Positions 35,401 through 45,344 of a stretch of DNA of 64,000 bases are shown in pieces (within the stretch, counting starts at the first letter, position 1; each line of letters opens with the position of its first letter). Source of the DNA: Yamagishiella unicocca (Eukaryota > Chlorophyta > Chlorophyceae > Chlamydomonadales > Volvocaceae); NCBI GenBank assembly GCA_003116995.1, contig BDSL01000009.1:682001-746000 (forward strand), read 5' to 3'. The notes under the pieces are model-generated. The model had not been told where the DNA came from, searched no databases, and was given only the letters and a program-made list of their open reading frames with translations. A program made the translations under genes and the position numbers.

Positions 35401-37681
35401 AGCTCGCTGTTGGTGACGTAGGTCACGTCGCAGGTGTACGCCGTCTTGCGCGCCTCGGGCTTGAGGTCGGACTGTATGAGGCCCACGCTGAGGCCCAGGA
35501 AGCGGTGCACCTGGCCAACCCACTCGCTGTCACGGCGAGCCAGGTAGTCGTTGACCGTTACCACGTGCACGCCGCGGCCGGTGAGGGCGTTGAGGTAGGC
35601 GGGCAGCACCGCCACCAGCGTCTTGCCCTCGCCTGTGCGCATCTCCGCGATCTGTCCCTCGTGCAGGATCATGCCGCCCATGAGCTGCACGTCGAAGGGC
35701 CGGAGCCCCAGCACGCGGCGGCTGCCCTCGCGGACTACCTGCGGGGCGGGAGGCGGGGGCGAGTTGGGGAGGGGAGGATGAGGGGTGGTGGTGGGGGGCG
35801 CAAGCCGGGGGCTCGGCGGTGTCTCAGGAAGGGGAGGAGGGATCTGACGGTTGGTGAGGCGCTGCTGGCCAGCAGGCCGCCGGTCACCTAGAGCGCCCCC
35901 TTGCCTTCGCTGGCTGGCTGGCTTAGCTGGCTGGCTTAGCTGGCTGGCTGCTGGGTACTTCGCGAGGGGCCGGAGCAGCGGCTCCCGGGAGGGCTCGATG
36001 GCCGCAACGCTCTCTCTCCTCGGGTAGCACAGCCCGCCGGCATTACATGATTAACATCCCACACACAGCCCGGGCTCCGAGGGCACGCACCCTCCTCGTC
36101 AAACACACCGTGAGGCCCCCGACTACGGTGCGCCGCCGCCGAAACCCCCGAGCTTTCGAGACTTTGGAGTGGCTGCCCGACTGGTGGCTTGCAGCGCCAG
36201 CACGTTCAGCGCCAGCGCTTGGCGGGGGGACTGTGGCCCACCTGGCTGCCCCACGACCCCTGCGCGCACCATGACCATGACTACCAGACGCAGGGCCGTG
36301 CGGCTGCGGGTTCGGGTGCGATGACGCGGGGTCCCCGAACAGCGCCCGTGTCAGCCGCCAGCCCTGTGCGCAGCAGCGCTTCACGACGTGGTATCACGCC
36401 CCTGGACTTCTGCATAAACACCACCTTGCTGAGAGCGAACGACCTGACCCGCTGACCCCCATGGCGCGAGCACCCGTCCTGCCTAGGGCGCCCAGCAACA
36501 CAGCCGGCCAGGATCTGTGCCCAAGGCAGCGGCCCTGAGGCGGCAGCGGCCCTGAGGCGGCAGCGGCCCTGAGGCGGCAGCTGGCTGTGAGCTGGTGCGG
36601 ACGCTGGACGTGACTGCGCACCGCCGTGCGGGCCCACTGGGAGGCGGCACGCAGCTAGGGGGGCATGCGGGGCTAGAGGCTAGGGGAAGACGACCCGGGG
36701 GCTAGAGACTAGGGGAGGGCTAGAGGCAAGGGGAAGACGACCCGGGGGCTAGAGGCAATGGGAAGACGACCCGGGGGCAACCAGGCCCGCGGCTTCAGTA
36801 GCGCGGTGAGGTAGCGGTGTGATAACGAGTGTCGTTCGGAGGCCTTCGGGTGGAAGATGTCCACACAATGCCGCTGGTGATGGGGCAGGGTGTACCCTAT
36901 CCGTGCAGCGCATACACCGAGGCAGCCAGACACAGGCGGGCTCGTGCGCGGAATATTACTGAGCACACATTCCTACCCCGACGTCTCATACGCCGTAGAG
37001 ATTCGGCGGTGGACGTGTGGTGGGGTGGGTGGTGGCTTGTGCGTAGGCAGGGAGCGATATGCAGTTGGCGGGCAGGCGTGAGGTCCTCAGACCCTGGGGG
37101 CCTATCTATGCGCGTATACTGTTGTTACATTTGGGTCGGAACGCTAAAGTTTTTCCACGTGGTTAATTTCGGTATGGCGGTGGCTCGGGGCGAAAAGAGG
37201 CAGTCCACTGCTGGCATAGGGGGTCGTCCGGGATGCATTCACCCCCTCCCGCGAAGACCCCAAGCCTCACCGCAAAGGCCTCCGGCAAAACGCTCTCCAA
37301 GCTCTCTCCCTTCCGCACGCGCTCCTTGAACTCCACGGTCTTTGCGCGCAGCTGCTCGTCCGTTAGCGCCTGCATTGCCGGCTCCAGCGCGTTGATTTGG
37401 TCCACACGCGCCTGAAACTTCTTGCGAGTCGAATCCGATGGGTCGCTCCTGAACAACTTGTTCAAGAAGGCCTGGACCCGGACAGCACCGCGAGCCGACC
37501 GGCGCGGCAGCACGGCTGGCGCGCTGCGCAGCCTATTCGTGCGACCGATAGCGGCATCAGTAGTCTGCAGTGATGCAATTGTCTGATTGCAGATGCGCGA
37601 AGATGACGCCAGGAGAGCTGCGGCGCGGCGCCCACAGGCTGGACGCCCCAGCGCCACACGACCCGACCCCAGAACTTGCAT
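26441..37681 (-). CDS. SECA1: Chloroplast preprotein translocase ATPase SecA (SecA1 type)
   Basis: Seventeen exons on the minus strand: 37681-37271, 35738-35367, 34092-33949, 33482-33369, 33136-33077, 32542-32323, 31954-31834, 31305-31161, 30886-30710, 30199-30137, 29838-29629, 29235-28904, 28503-28365, 28074-27988, 27582-27431, 27113-26946 and 26573-26441. They give 1015 aa, full length for plant SecA1, with every phase consistent. SecA drives proteins through the thylakoid cpSecYE channel by ATP hydrolysis. Residues 1 to about 65 are an Arg/Ala/Ser-rich transit peptide. Visible are Walker A MRTGEGKT (about 170-177), [18 protein letters not shown] (DEAD motor), [53 protein letters not shown] and the C-terminal helical wing/scaffold [20 protein letters not shown]. 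Intron 3 has a GC donor. Several introns carry related repeats. The start ATG fits the transit peptide. The promoter is shared with the coiled-coil gene. Confidence 0.95.
27934..27965 (-). repeat. Intronic repeat family A, partial copy in SecA intron 14
   Basis: GGGTTGCAAGGAAAACCCGT, in the opposite orientation to SecA, matches the start of the family A unit seen in SecA introns 6 and 12. Confidence 0.55.
28727..28777 (-). repeat. Intronic repeat family A, copy in SecA intron 12
   Basis: In the SecA sense, the sequence reads TTGCAAGGAAAACCCGTGTA and continues to AAAACCGTTTAGGACAG. It matches the family A consensus at both blocks. Confidence 0.65.
30472..30545 (-). repeat. Intronic repeat family A, copy in SecA intron 9
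   Basis: In the SecA sense it reads GTGGGTTCGAGGAAGACCCG, then GGATGCCCGAAGAAACCCG, TTTAGAACAGACG and GCATGCTGGAGAACTGGG. It directly follows the tandem donor repeats. Confidence 0.8.
30541..30737 (-). repeat. 28-bp tandem duplication of the SecA exon 9/intron 9 boundary
   Basis: Seven copies of a 28-bp unit have period 28. The copy nearest the coding exon includes the real exon end (GAGATGCTCATGCCGGAG) and the donor GTGGGT. Six further copies lie inside the intron, and each recreates CCGGAG|GTGGGT. Because 28 is not a multiple of 3, use of other donors would mostly shift the frame. Confidence 0.93.
31723..31782 (-). repeat. Intronic repeat family B, copy in SecA intron 7
   Basis: In the SecA sense it reads GGGTGGCATGGAAACCGTTG, then AAAAGGACAGGATAGTTGG and GCATGGTCGGCGG. 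It matches the golgin-intron copy at 52744-52851 along most of its length. Confidence 0.75.
32171..32325 (-). repeat. Intronic repeat family A, two tandem copies at the 5' end of SecA intron 6
   Basis: The first copy starts exactly at the donor (GTGGGTTGCAAGGAACACCC) and ends GCATGCTGGAGAGCGG. The second follows at once (GGTTCGAGGAAGACCCGTGG ... GCATGCTGGAGAACTGGG). Each is about 75-78 bp. Confidence 0.85.
33735..33948 (-). repeat. Minisatellite at the start of SecA intron 3
   Basis: On the SecA strand, units of about 33 bp or longer repeat as CAAGGTGGTGGCAGGGGCGG plus GTCGGGGGGG. Five copies of the CAAGGTGGT core occur. They follow the real exon end, AAG|GCAGGAGGGGCGGGG, whose pattern they echo. 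Confidence 0.8.
34110..34235 (+). repeat. Intronic repeat family D (about 125 bp), copy in SecA intron 2
   Basis: The copy runs from TATTTTAAATATGCTGAGCT through GAGACCAAGGAATCCGGAGG to AGTGGGTCCACGAGAAGCC. It is close to the sequence at 59566-59690. In SecA it ends about 20 nt before the 3' splice site of exon 3. Confidence 0.88.
34316..34345 (+). repeat. Intronic repeat family C, copy in SecA intron 2
   Basis: GAGAAGACCCGGTTACACAA followed by CATAGGAAACGG is nearly the same as 41816-41850. Confidence 0.7.
35183..35352 (-). repeat. Intronic repeat family A, two copies in SecA intron 2
   Basis: The copy nearest the donor has CAAGGAAGACCCGTGGATG ... GCATGCTGGAGACC and starts about 20 nt into the intron. 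A second partial copy (GGGTTTCGAGGAAGACCCGT) lies about 110 nt further on. Confidence 0.75.
36528..36578 (+). repeat. 17-bp tandem repeat in SecA intron 1
   Basis: Three adjacent copies of AGCGGCCCTGAGGCGGC. SecA intron 1 (35739-37270) is otherwise unremarkable; a second repeat with GGGGCTAGAGGC and GAAGACGACCCG units lies near 36.65-36.78 kb. Confidence 0.85.
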
Positions 37682-38495
37682 TGTTTGTGTGTTTAAGGAT
37701 GAAAACGAAAATAAAGTTAAATTATTTTCTTAACAAAGGAAGGAAGAACTGTGGGCCGATACTGTGTGGGCCGGGAAGCCTCAAACTCTCGTTCAGTCAA
37801 TCAACGTGCGATTGTTCACCTGTTGTGAACCACACCTAGACAAGAGGAAGGATACAACCTACACAGCAATCCGACTTCCAGCGTCGCCACTCGCCAGATC
37901 GGCAATGGTACGGCAGTCAGTTTTCTCCACTCTCCCCCGCTCTTGCTTCAACAGAATTCGTGGTAATTTGGCAATCTACTGAGACGGGTTCTATGCTCTG
38001 AATTGTTTCTTGCGGCTGTCCAACACCTCTGGTCCTAGTGACCATGGGTATTTCTTATCCCTCTATAGCAAGTATTCTCTACCAATTCCCTATACGGAGG
38101 AATGGTACTTAATATATGTCACGGCGAGAGAATCCTAGCCGAGCTGTTCATACTCCTTCGAGCTTCGAAGAGGAAGCTATAACTTGTGCGTTAGGTTATG
38201 CAGCAGCACTTCACAATTTTACGTGACTGCTGTTATTAGGATAGTATCGGTCCAGTCGCATATCTTGCTGCGACCTGTCACATTCCAAGCTGCTTCCCGG
38301 AAGGAGCGCGCAGCAGACGCGCAGCGGGCGAGTGTTTTGTGTGAAATCTTTGACGTATCTGGTACCTTCAGCGTCAGTTAAGGAAAAACAGCGGCCTCAC
38401 ACAACCGCAACGCCGTGCGGCCGCAGCAGGGTTTCACGCCCGTGAGCTTGCTGCCCGCTCCAGCTTCAGTTGCCCTGCGCCCTGCAACGGGTCCC
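37682..38495. promoter_or_regulatory. Divergent promoter region, SecA and coiled-coil gene
   Basis: This 814-bp spacer lies between start codons facing apart. It is clearly AT-richer than its flanks and has no coding frame of note. It must carry both promoters. No defined motif is claimed. Confidence 0.55.
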
Positions 38496-41400
38496 ATGGC
38501 GGCGGAAGTGCTCAGCGCTAGCTCGCCTGCCGAGCTTCTCGGCGAAGGGAGCGGCAGCCAGGTGGTGCCCCTGCCGGACATCCGCGGACAGCACCACAGC
38601 GGCAGCCCGCCCTCCAAACACAACCTGGCGCCAGAGAGGTGCGCACGGCGTGCGTGCGCTGCGCCCGCTGTGTCTCTGGGCGTGTCGTGAGGGATGGTGG
38701 AAGCGCTGTGTCCCTGGGCGTGTCGTGAGGGATGGATGGAAGCGCAGCGGAGGTGGGCGTGGCACCTGCAGTAGTACGAAGCCGTCAGTTGACTGACTGG
38801 CCTAGGCGGGAGTGCAGCGGCGGCTTAGCGTTGTTAGGGAAGGGGGTCGTTGGGGTGTGGGTTGAGCGCAGGGTTGGAGGTGGGGCCTGGCGCGTGACGG
38901 CTGGCTGGCTGGCAGCAGCAGCAGCAGAGGTCGCACCCGCCACGGCTGCCGCAGCAGCGGCGGTTCACTCCCAGGGACCCCCCCTGGAGCCCCTCATTGC
39001 CCAAATTCCCTGCAGCTCCCCTCCGCGGGTTTCCCCCCTTACCCCCTCCCTTCCCCTCCCCTTCCCCTCCCCTCCCCCCTCCCCCGGGCCCTCCTCTCCC
39101 CCGCCAGACACGCCCCCCACCCGGCCCTCAGCTCCTCACCGGACGACGCCTCGGGCCCCCTGGCGCACTTCGCCGGCCACCCAGCCGCCGAGTCCCTCCT
39201 GGAAATCCGCGCGACCCGGCCCCCCGCCAGCATGTCAGCAGGCACCACAGGAGGCAGCGGCCACGGGGCCCCGCCACAGCAGCAGCACCAACAACAACAA
39301 CCTCTCGGGCCGGGTCACGTGGGGCCGCATCACGCCGCGGGTTCGTCGCCCATGGGCCGTATGCCGCCGCCGCGGCGCCAACAGGAGCAGCAGCAGCAGC
39401 AGCAGCGCGGTCCCGGTGGTGCGGGTGGTGGTGCGCCCATTGGGAGCGTGTCGGGGCCCGGCCAGGGTCCGGGGATCGGGGCCGCAGGCCTGCGGGGTGT
39501 CGGTGGAAGGCGTGTGGGCGGTGCGCTGCCGGGGCTGGCCAACAGCGGCGGAGGCGGCGGAGCGGCGGGGGGAGCGGCAGGGCGGAGCAGGTCGCCAGGG
39601 GCGGAGCTGCCGATCGGTGAGGCACCGGAGCGTTCGGTGTTGGGGGTAGCGGGGGGGGCGAGTTGGCTGGGAAGGGGGCAGCCGAAGGTGGGGGTGGCAA
39701 ACCAGCCCCGAGGCTGGGGGGATCTGGGAGCAGCCATGGGCGCCCCGCTCCAGGGGAGCTGCCGTAGCTTCAACCGGCGGTCGGTCCGGCCCACAGCTGG
39801 GGGAGGAACCCGCCGGCTGCGCCGCGTACTCCGCGGCAGTGGGGCAGGTTGTCGGCACACTAGGACCTAGCGTCCCCCTGTGTGTGCAGACAGCCAGGCT
39901 GACGCGGCCTTATTAGGGACGGGGAGGGGGCTCCTGACCCCCCATGGCCATACGACACCCATGGCCATACGGATCTGCGGTTCTCGCGGCGTCACCGCTG
40001 AGGAACGGCTGCCGGCCACCTACCGCCTTCGCAGACAGCCGCACACGCACCGCCTCTCCCCTCACCCCTCACCTCTCGCCCCTCGGCCCTCGGCCGCCCA
40101 CCAAACCGTTCCCACCCTCCCTCCCTCCCTCCCCCTCCACGCCGCTCCTCACCCCCAAGGCTCCCGCCGCTCGACCGCCACCTCCTACACGCCGTCGCCG
40201 GCTGCCTCGGGCCCCGTCCCCGGCCTCACGATCTCCGTGCCCCTCGTGCCGGGTCTGTCGGTGCCCTCCCCCGGCCCCAGCCCCTCCCCCTTGCTGGAGG
40301 GGTCCCCCTTCCGAGCCGCCACCGGCTCCGTCCGGCCCGTGTTCACAAAGTACACGTGGGAGCCGGAGTACCAGAGGGCGCTGCTGGATGCGGCTCTCAG
40401 GCTGCCGCCGGAGGCGGGTGAGAAGCGGGGGGAGGGAGGGGGAGGTGTGTTTTGAGGGGGGGGAGGAGGGGGGATGTGTTTTGGGGGGGAGGGGTTCAGG
40501 TAGGGCGCTGCTAGCCAGAAGGCCCTGGCAGCCTGCTGGGGATCTGTCGGGGGATCGCTGGGGGGGGAGACGAGGGGGGTGTCAAGGCTGTCTGGGGTGT
40601 GGCTTAGGGGGCATGCAGCCTGATATGGGTCGTCGCTTTGCGGCCGCCAACCAGTCTACCAGCCACGCAACGGCTGGCGCGACCTGTTCCCAACCAACTA
40701 ACCACCAACCAACCACCAACCGCAGTACCCGCCGGCTTCATGGCGACGCTGTCCAGCACGCTGCCGCCGCCCGCCGAGGCGCCCCCCCTGGAGCCCGACC
40801 CCGCGGCTCTCAAGTGGTTCAAGAGCACCTACCCGGACGCCATCTCCACCAGCCGCCGAGACGCGCTGGCAGTGAGGTGCGCCAGTCCGCGCTGCACCGT
40901 GCCGTGCCGTGCTGCGCCGTGCCGTGCCGTGCTGCGCCGTGCCGTACCGTGCTGCGCCGTTCTGTGCTGTGCTGTGCTGTACGTAGCCGTGCTGCTCCCG
41001 ATGGGGAGATGCCTTCGCCCAGGGCCCCAGCCTCCACATGCCCCTGTGCTGCACCCATGACGAGGCGAGGTCACGCTGTACTCAGAGTCCCCGCGATCCC
41101 CCACATCGACCCTCCACTCCCCGCCCTCCCCTCCCCGCCCCTCCCCTCCTCTCCTCTCCCCGCCCCTCCCCTCCCTCCTCTCCCCTCCCCCTCCCCTCCC
41201 ACCCCTCCCCTCCCCGGCCCGCCCCTCCCCTCCCCGCCAGGTTGTGGCTGGACGAGCAGTTCCACGCGCTGCGCCGCCACGTCACCGCCACCCGGCCGCA
41301 CAGCGCCCCGGACGGCTCGCCGGTGGCCCGGGGCGGCAGGAGCGCCCACACCGCCGCCGCCGCCACCGGGGGTGCGCGGACGCAGGAGGCCACCGTGCCG

Positions 41401-41579
41401 CCCTCCCCCAGACACCAGCCGGGGGGGATGGGGACGTCAGCGGCCGCTGCCGCGGCGGCGGCGGCCGCCGCCGCCGCCGCCGGTGCCAACGCTGCATCAC
41501 CGGAGCGGCTGCCCCGGCGAGGTACCGTGACGTCGGGCTCGCCGGAGCGGGTCGGCGGGGCGGGGGCGGGCGGCGGTGG

Positions 41580-41611
<32 letters not shown>

Positions 41612-44600
41612 GGCAGCAGCACTCCCCCCAGCAGCACTCCCCCCAGCAGGCGCCCAACTTCAACGGCCCCGACTCGCTGCTGCTGCTCCGAGACCCCGAG
41701 GGCTATCTGGACGGGGCGGTGCTGCGCCACCAGGAGACGCTGCTCAGCCGCTGCGTGGCGGAGCTGGCGGGACAGGTGGGGACTCCAGGGGGGGAGGGCG
41801 TTATGGGGGGCGAGGGCCGAGAAGACCCGGTTACACGACATAGGAGACGGAGGGCAGACGGGGGTGGGTGGCGGGGGGCGCTGCGAGCGTTCGTCTTGGG
41901 GGCGCATGTGCGGCTACAGTTAACTTGGCGGTGAGGGTGGTTGCCGTGCCTAGTCCGCAATTGCCATGCCTAGTCAGCAATTGCCTGCCTTGTCCGCAAT
42001 TGCTGTGCCTAGTCAGCAATTGCCATGCCTAGTCAGCAATTGCCTGCCTTGTCCGCAATTGCCGTGCCTAGTCAGCAATTGCCGTACCTAGTCCGCACGG
42101 ACGCGCACACCTGGGCCACCACCCGCTTCCCGCTTGCCGCAGCATGTTGCCGCTCCCCCACCTGCCCGCCTCCCAACCGCCCGGGAGCCTGCCGTACCGA
42201 CACCGACTCACCTCCCAACGAGCCCACCCAACTACCACAGTCCCAACTACCACCCCGGCTGAACCTCTCCCCGGTCCCCGCCCTGCCCGCCCTCGTCGTC
42301 CCCCCTCCCCGCCCCCTCTCAGGCCGCCTCCTTGTGCGTGGAGCGCGGCCACATGGTCGCTCTGTTGTGGCAGGCGCTGCGTCACGCCATGTACACGCTG
42401 CTGGCGGACCGCGATGTGGCTCGCAGCACGGCGCTGGCGGCGCGGCGGGCCGCAGCACAGGCGGCCGCCGAGAAGGCCGAGGCTCTGGTCAAGTCGGAGG
42501 TGGACAAGGCCGACATGTTCAACATGAACGACCTGCTCAACCGCCGGCTGCTGGCCGCCAAGATGGAGGCGGAGCAGATGCGAACGAGGCATGCCGATGT
42601 GGGTGGAACGAACCGCTTGGGGCCTGGCGGTTGGGGCCCCGTCTGCCCAAGGCCCTGGGGGCTGTGGTGCAGACGGGGCGTGGAGAGGGGGAAGTGGCGG
42701 GGCGCGGGGCCCAGGGAGATGTGGTGACGAAGCGCAGCCGCCGCGCGACTGGTGCCGGTGTCAGGTCCGGCTTGGATTGGGCTTGGAAATGACGTCAAGT
42801 GCGCCATTGTTGTTGCGCCATTGTTGTTGCGGCGGCAGGTGGAGGCGGAGCTGGCGCGGCTGCGGGCGGCTCAGCCAGACGAGCTGCGGCGGGAGCTGGA
42901 TACGATGAGAGTGCAGGTGGGTGGTGGTGGGTCGGGGTCGCGAGGGGGCGGGGGGGGCCAAGGAGAAGGTGAACGCCGCGGCGGCGAGGTTGGCTGGGAA
43001 GGGGACCCGCCGGCCTGTTGCCGCTGCTGCCATGGAACCCCGCCGTGCACTTTGCCCTCCTTTTTCGCACTCCGAAACCAGCCATAGTCCACGTGCCTTC
43101 CTCCGATTTGCGCACCAGCTCCGTTTCTCGACCCCTCGTTGGCCTGACCTGTCCGACCCGACCCGGCGCTCGCCACTACCCATGTCGTGTAACCGGGTCT
43201 TCAACTCTTCATGCCCCCCCCCCCCGCTAGATGAGCACATTGGAGCGCCAGCTGGCCAACACTCAGATGAGGTTGGAGCGCACGCAGGCGGACCTGGCGG
43301 AGCGGGACAAGGAGCTGGCGGCGGCGGTGGCGAGGTGCGGACCGCAGCGGGGGTGACGTGTGTTTGTGTGTGTTTTGAGGGTGTTTTGGGGCGTGTATGA
43401 GGGGGGGGTGTTCGGATTTACCGCTCTGTGCGCGTGTCGGTGAAGGGACAGGGGCAAAAGAAGGAGCAGGGCAAAAGAAGGAGCAGGGCAAAAGAAGGAG
43501 CAGGGCAAAAGAAGGAGCAGGGCAAAAGAAGGAGCAGGGCAAAAGAAGGAGCAGGGCAAAAGAAGGAGCAGGGCAAAAGAAGGAGCAGGGCACCCTGCCC
43601 GCGGAGCCCTAGAGGCGCTGGTCGGTCACCGGACAGCAAGCAGTGCCTTTATTCCCGTCGGAGGGGATATGCGTGGGCTTGGTTCGGTGAGGGTCGTAGC
43701 TCGTGTCCTTGCGGCCTCGCCTTTCCCCACCCTTTGCCCCCGGGCCTCACCTCTTACCTCTCACCGTGACTCTGTCCTCTCCTCCGCCCTCCTGACCCCT
43801 GCCCCCCTAACCTCCTGCCCTCCTGGCCCCCTGACCTCCTGACCTCCTGACCTCCTGCCCCCCTGCCCTCCTGCCCTCCTGCCCCCCTGCCCTCCTGCCC
43901 CCCAGGGTCCAGGGCACCGCTGACGAGCTGTCCACCATGCGGGAGGAGTTCGGCGCCCGGAGCCCCCGGCCCGCCCAGCCCCGCACGCCCCCCTGGGAGC
44001 TGATGGAGGTGGACGAGGCCGCCCTCACGCTGACAGGCCTCAGGGCGGGAGTGCCTGCGCAGGTGATGCCACCCCGATCAAGCTCCCCCTCCCTCCGCAC
44101 ACGGGTCTTCCTCGAACCCTCCACGCACGAACCCGTGCCCTCCCACCTTAGCGCGTCCGAACACATCTCGCCCCCCAACCCGTGCCCGGCGTGCCTGCAC
44201 GCTCTGCCCAAACGGCCATGGTGCTTTGGCGACCTACTTCCCGCCCCACTGCGGCTGACTGTCCCCTGACCCGCGCGGCCAAGACATCCATGGCCCCCGG
44301 TGGTTTCCTTTCCGCCTCCGCTGCACCATCCTCGACGAGGCTTCCTCGCGCCCCGCGCCCTGCCCCTCCACAGGACATGCACCGGCTGCTGTTGGGCGTC
44401 TCCCCGACTGGCGGTAACGTGCTGCCGTGGTGCCACCTGCTGGGCGCCTGCCGCCAGATCGACCCCAACGGTCCGCCGCCCAACAGCGCTGTGGCACCGG
44501 AGGCCAGCTCAGCCACGTTGGGCAGCGGCCCCGGCGGCGCCCCGGGCAGTGAGGGTGTGGAGGCCGCCAGTGAGTCGACCAGCCCACAGCGGGCGAGACT

Positions 44601-45311
44601 CAAATCGGCCAAGCCAGGAGGTGGGTTCGTGGGTGGGTGGGTGAGGGCGGGGGCGGGAGGGGAGACCCGTGGGTCGGCACTGGAAAGGGCTGGGTTGGGA
44701 GGAGGTGGCTTCACGGGGGTGTGGGTGGGAGGGGGTGGCTTCACGGGGGTGTGGGTGGGAGGGGGTGGCTTCACGGGGGGTGTGGTTGGGAGGGCGCACC
44801 CTTGTTGCTGTGTGTGCGCGGGGCGGCATGGTGAGGGCAAAGGGGAAGGCAGGTGTGTTTGTGTGGGAAGGTGGAGGTTGGGACTGAGGGGGGGCCGGCC
44901 GTCATGAGGCCCCGGGTAGACGACAGTGCGGCTCCGGTTGGACCCGGGCTATCAGCCAGCCATCACTGCCACGACATCAGGTGCCGTGAAGGCCTGGCTC
45001 CGAAGCTGCCAACCCCACCACCGCCGCCGCACCCACCACCACCGCCAGAGACCCCACCTCGCCTCTGACTCCCACCCCCCCTCCCTCCCCTCCCCACGCC
45101 GCTTTCCCCGCCCCTCTCCCCCTCCGTCTCGTACGTCGGCCCCCCCCCCCCAGCCCACCCGGACGTCGGCCCCACCGACAACGGCGCGCCCTCCGCGCCC
45201 GCCTCCCGCGCCAACACCGCCGTCGGCCAGCCCCGCCGCTACACCCGGGCCCTCTCCCACAAGCGCCATGACGCCAACGACCTCGCGGGCACCCTGGCCG
45301 CCAACGGCGGC

Positions 45312-45344
<33 letters not shown>

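Noticed and set aside
43201..43639. Leu/Phe/Cys-rich minus-strand repeats resembling membrane segments
   Set aside because: They are the reverse translation of the 17-bp intronic minisatellite.
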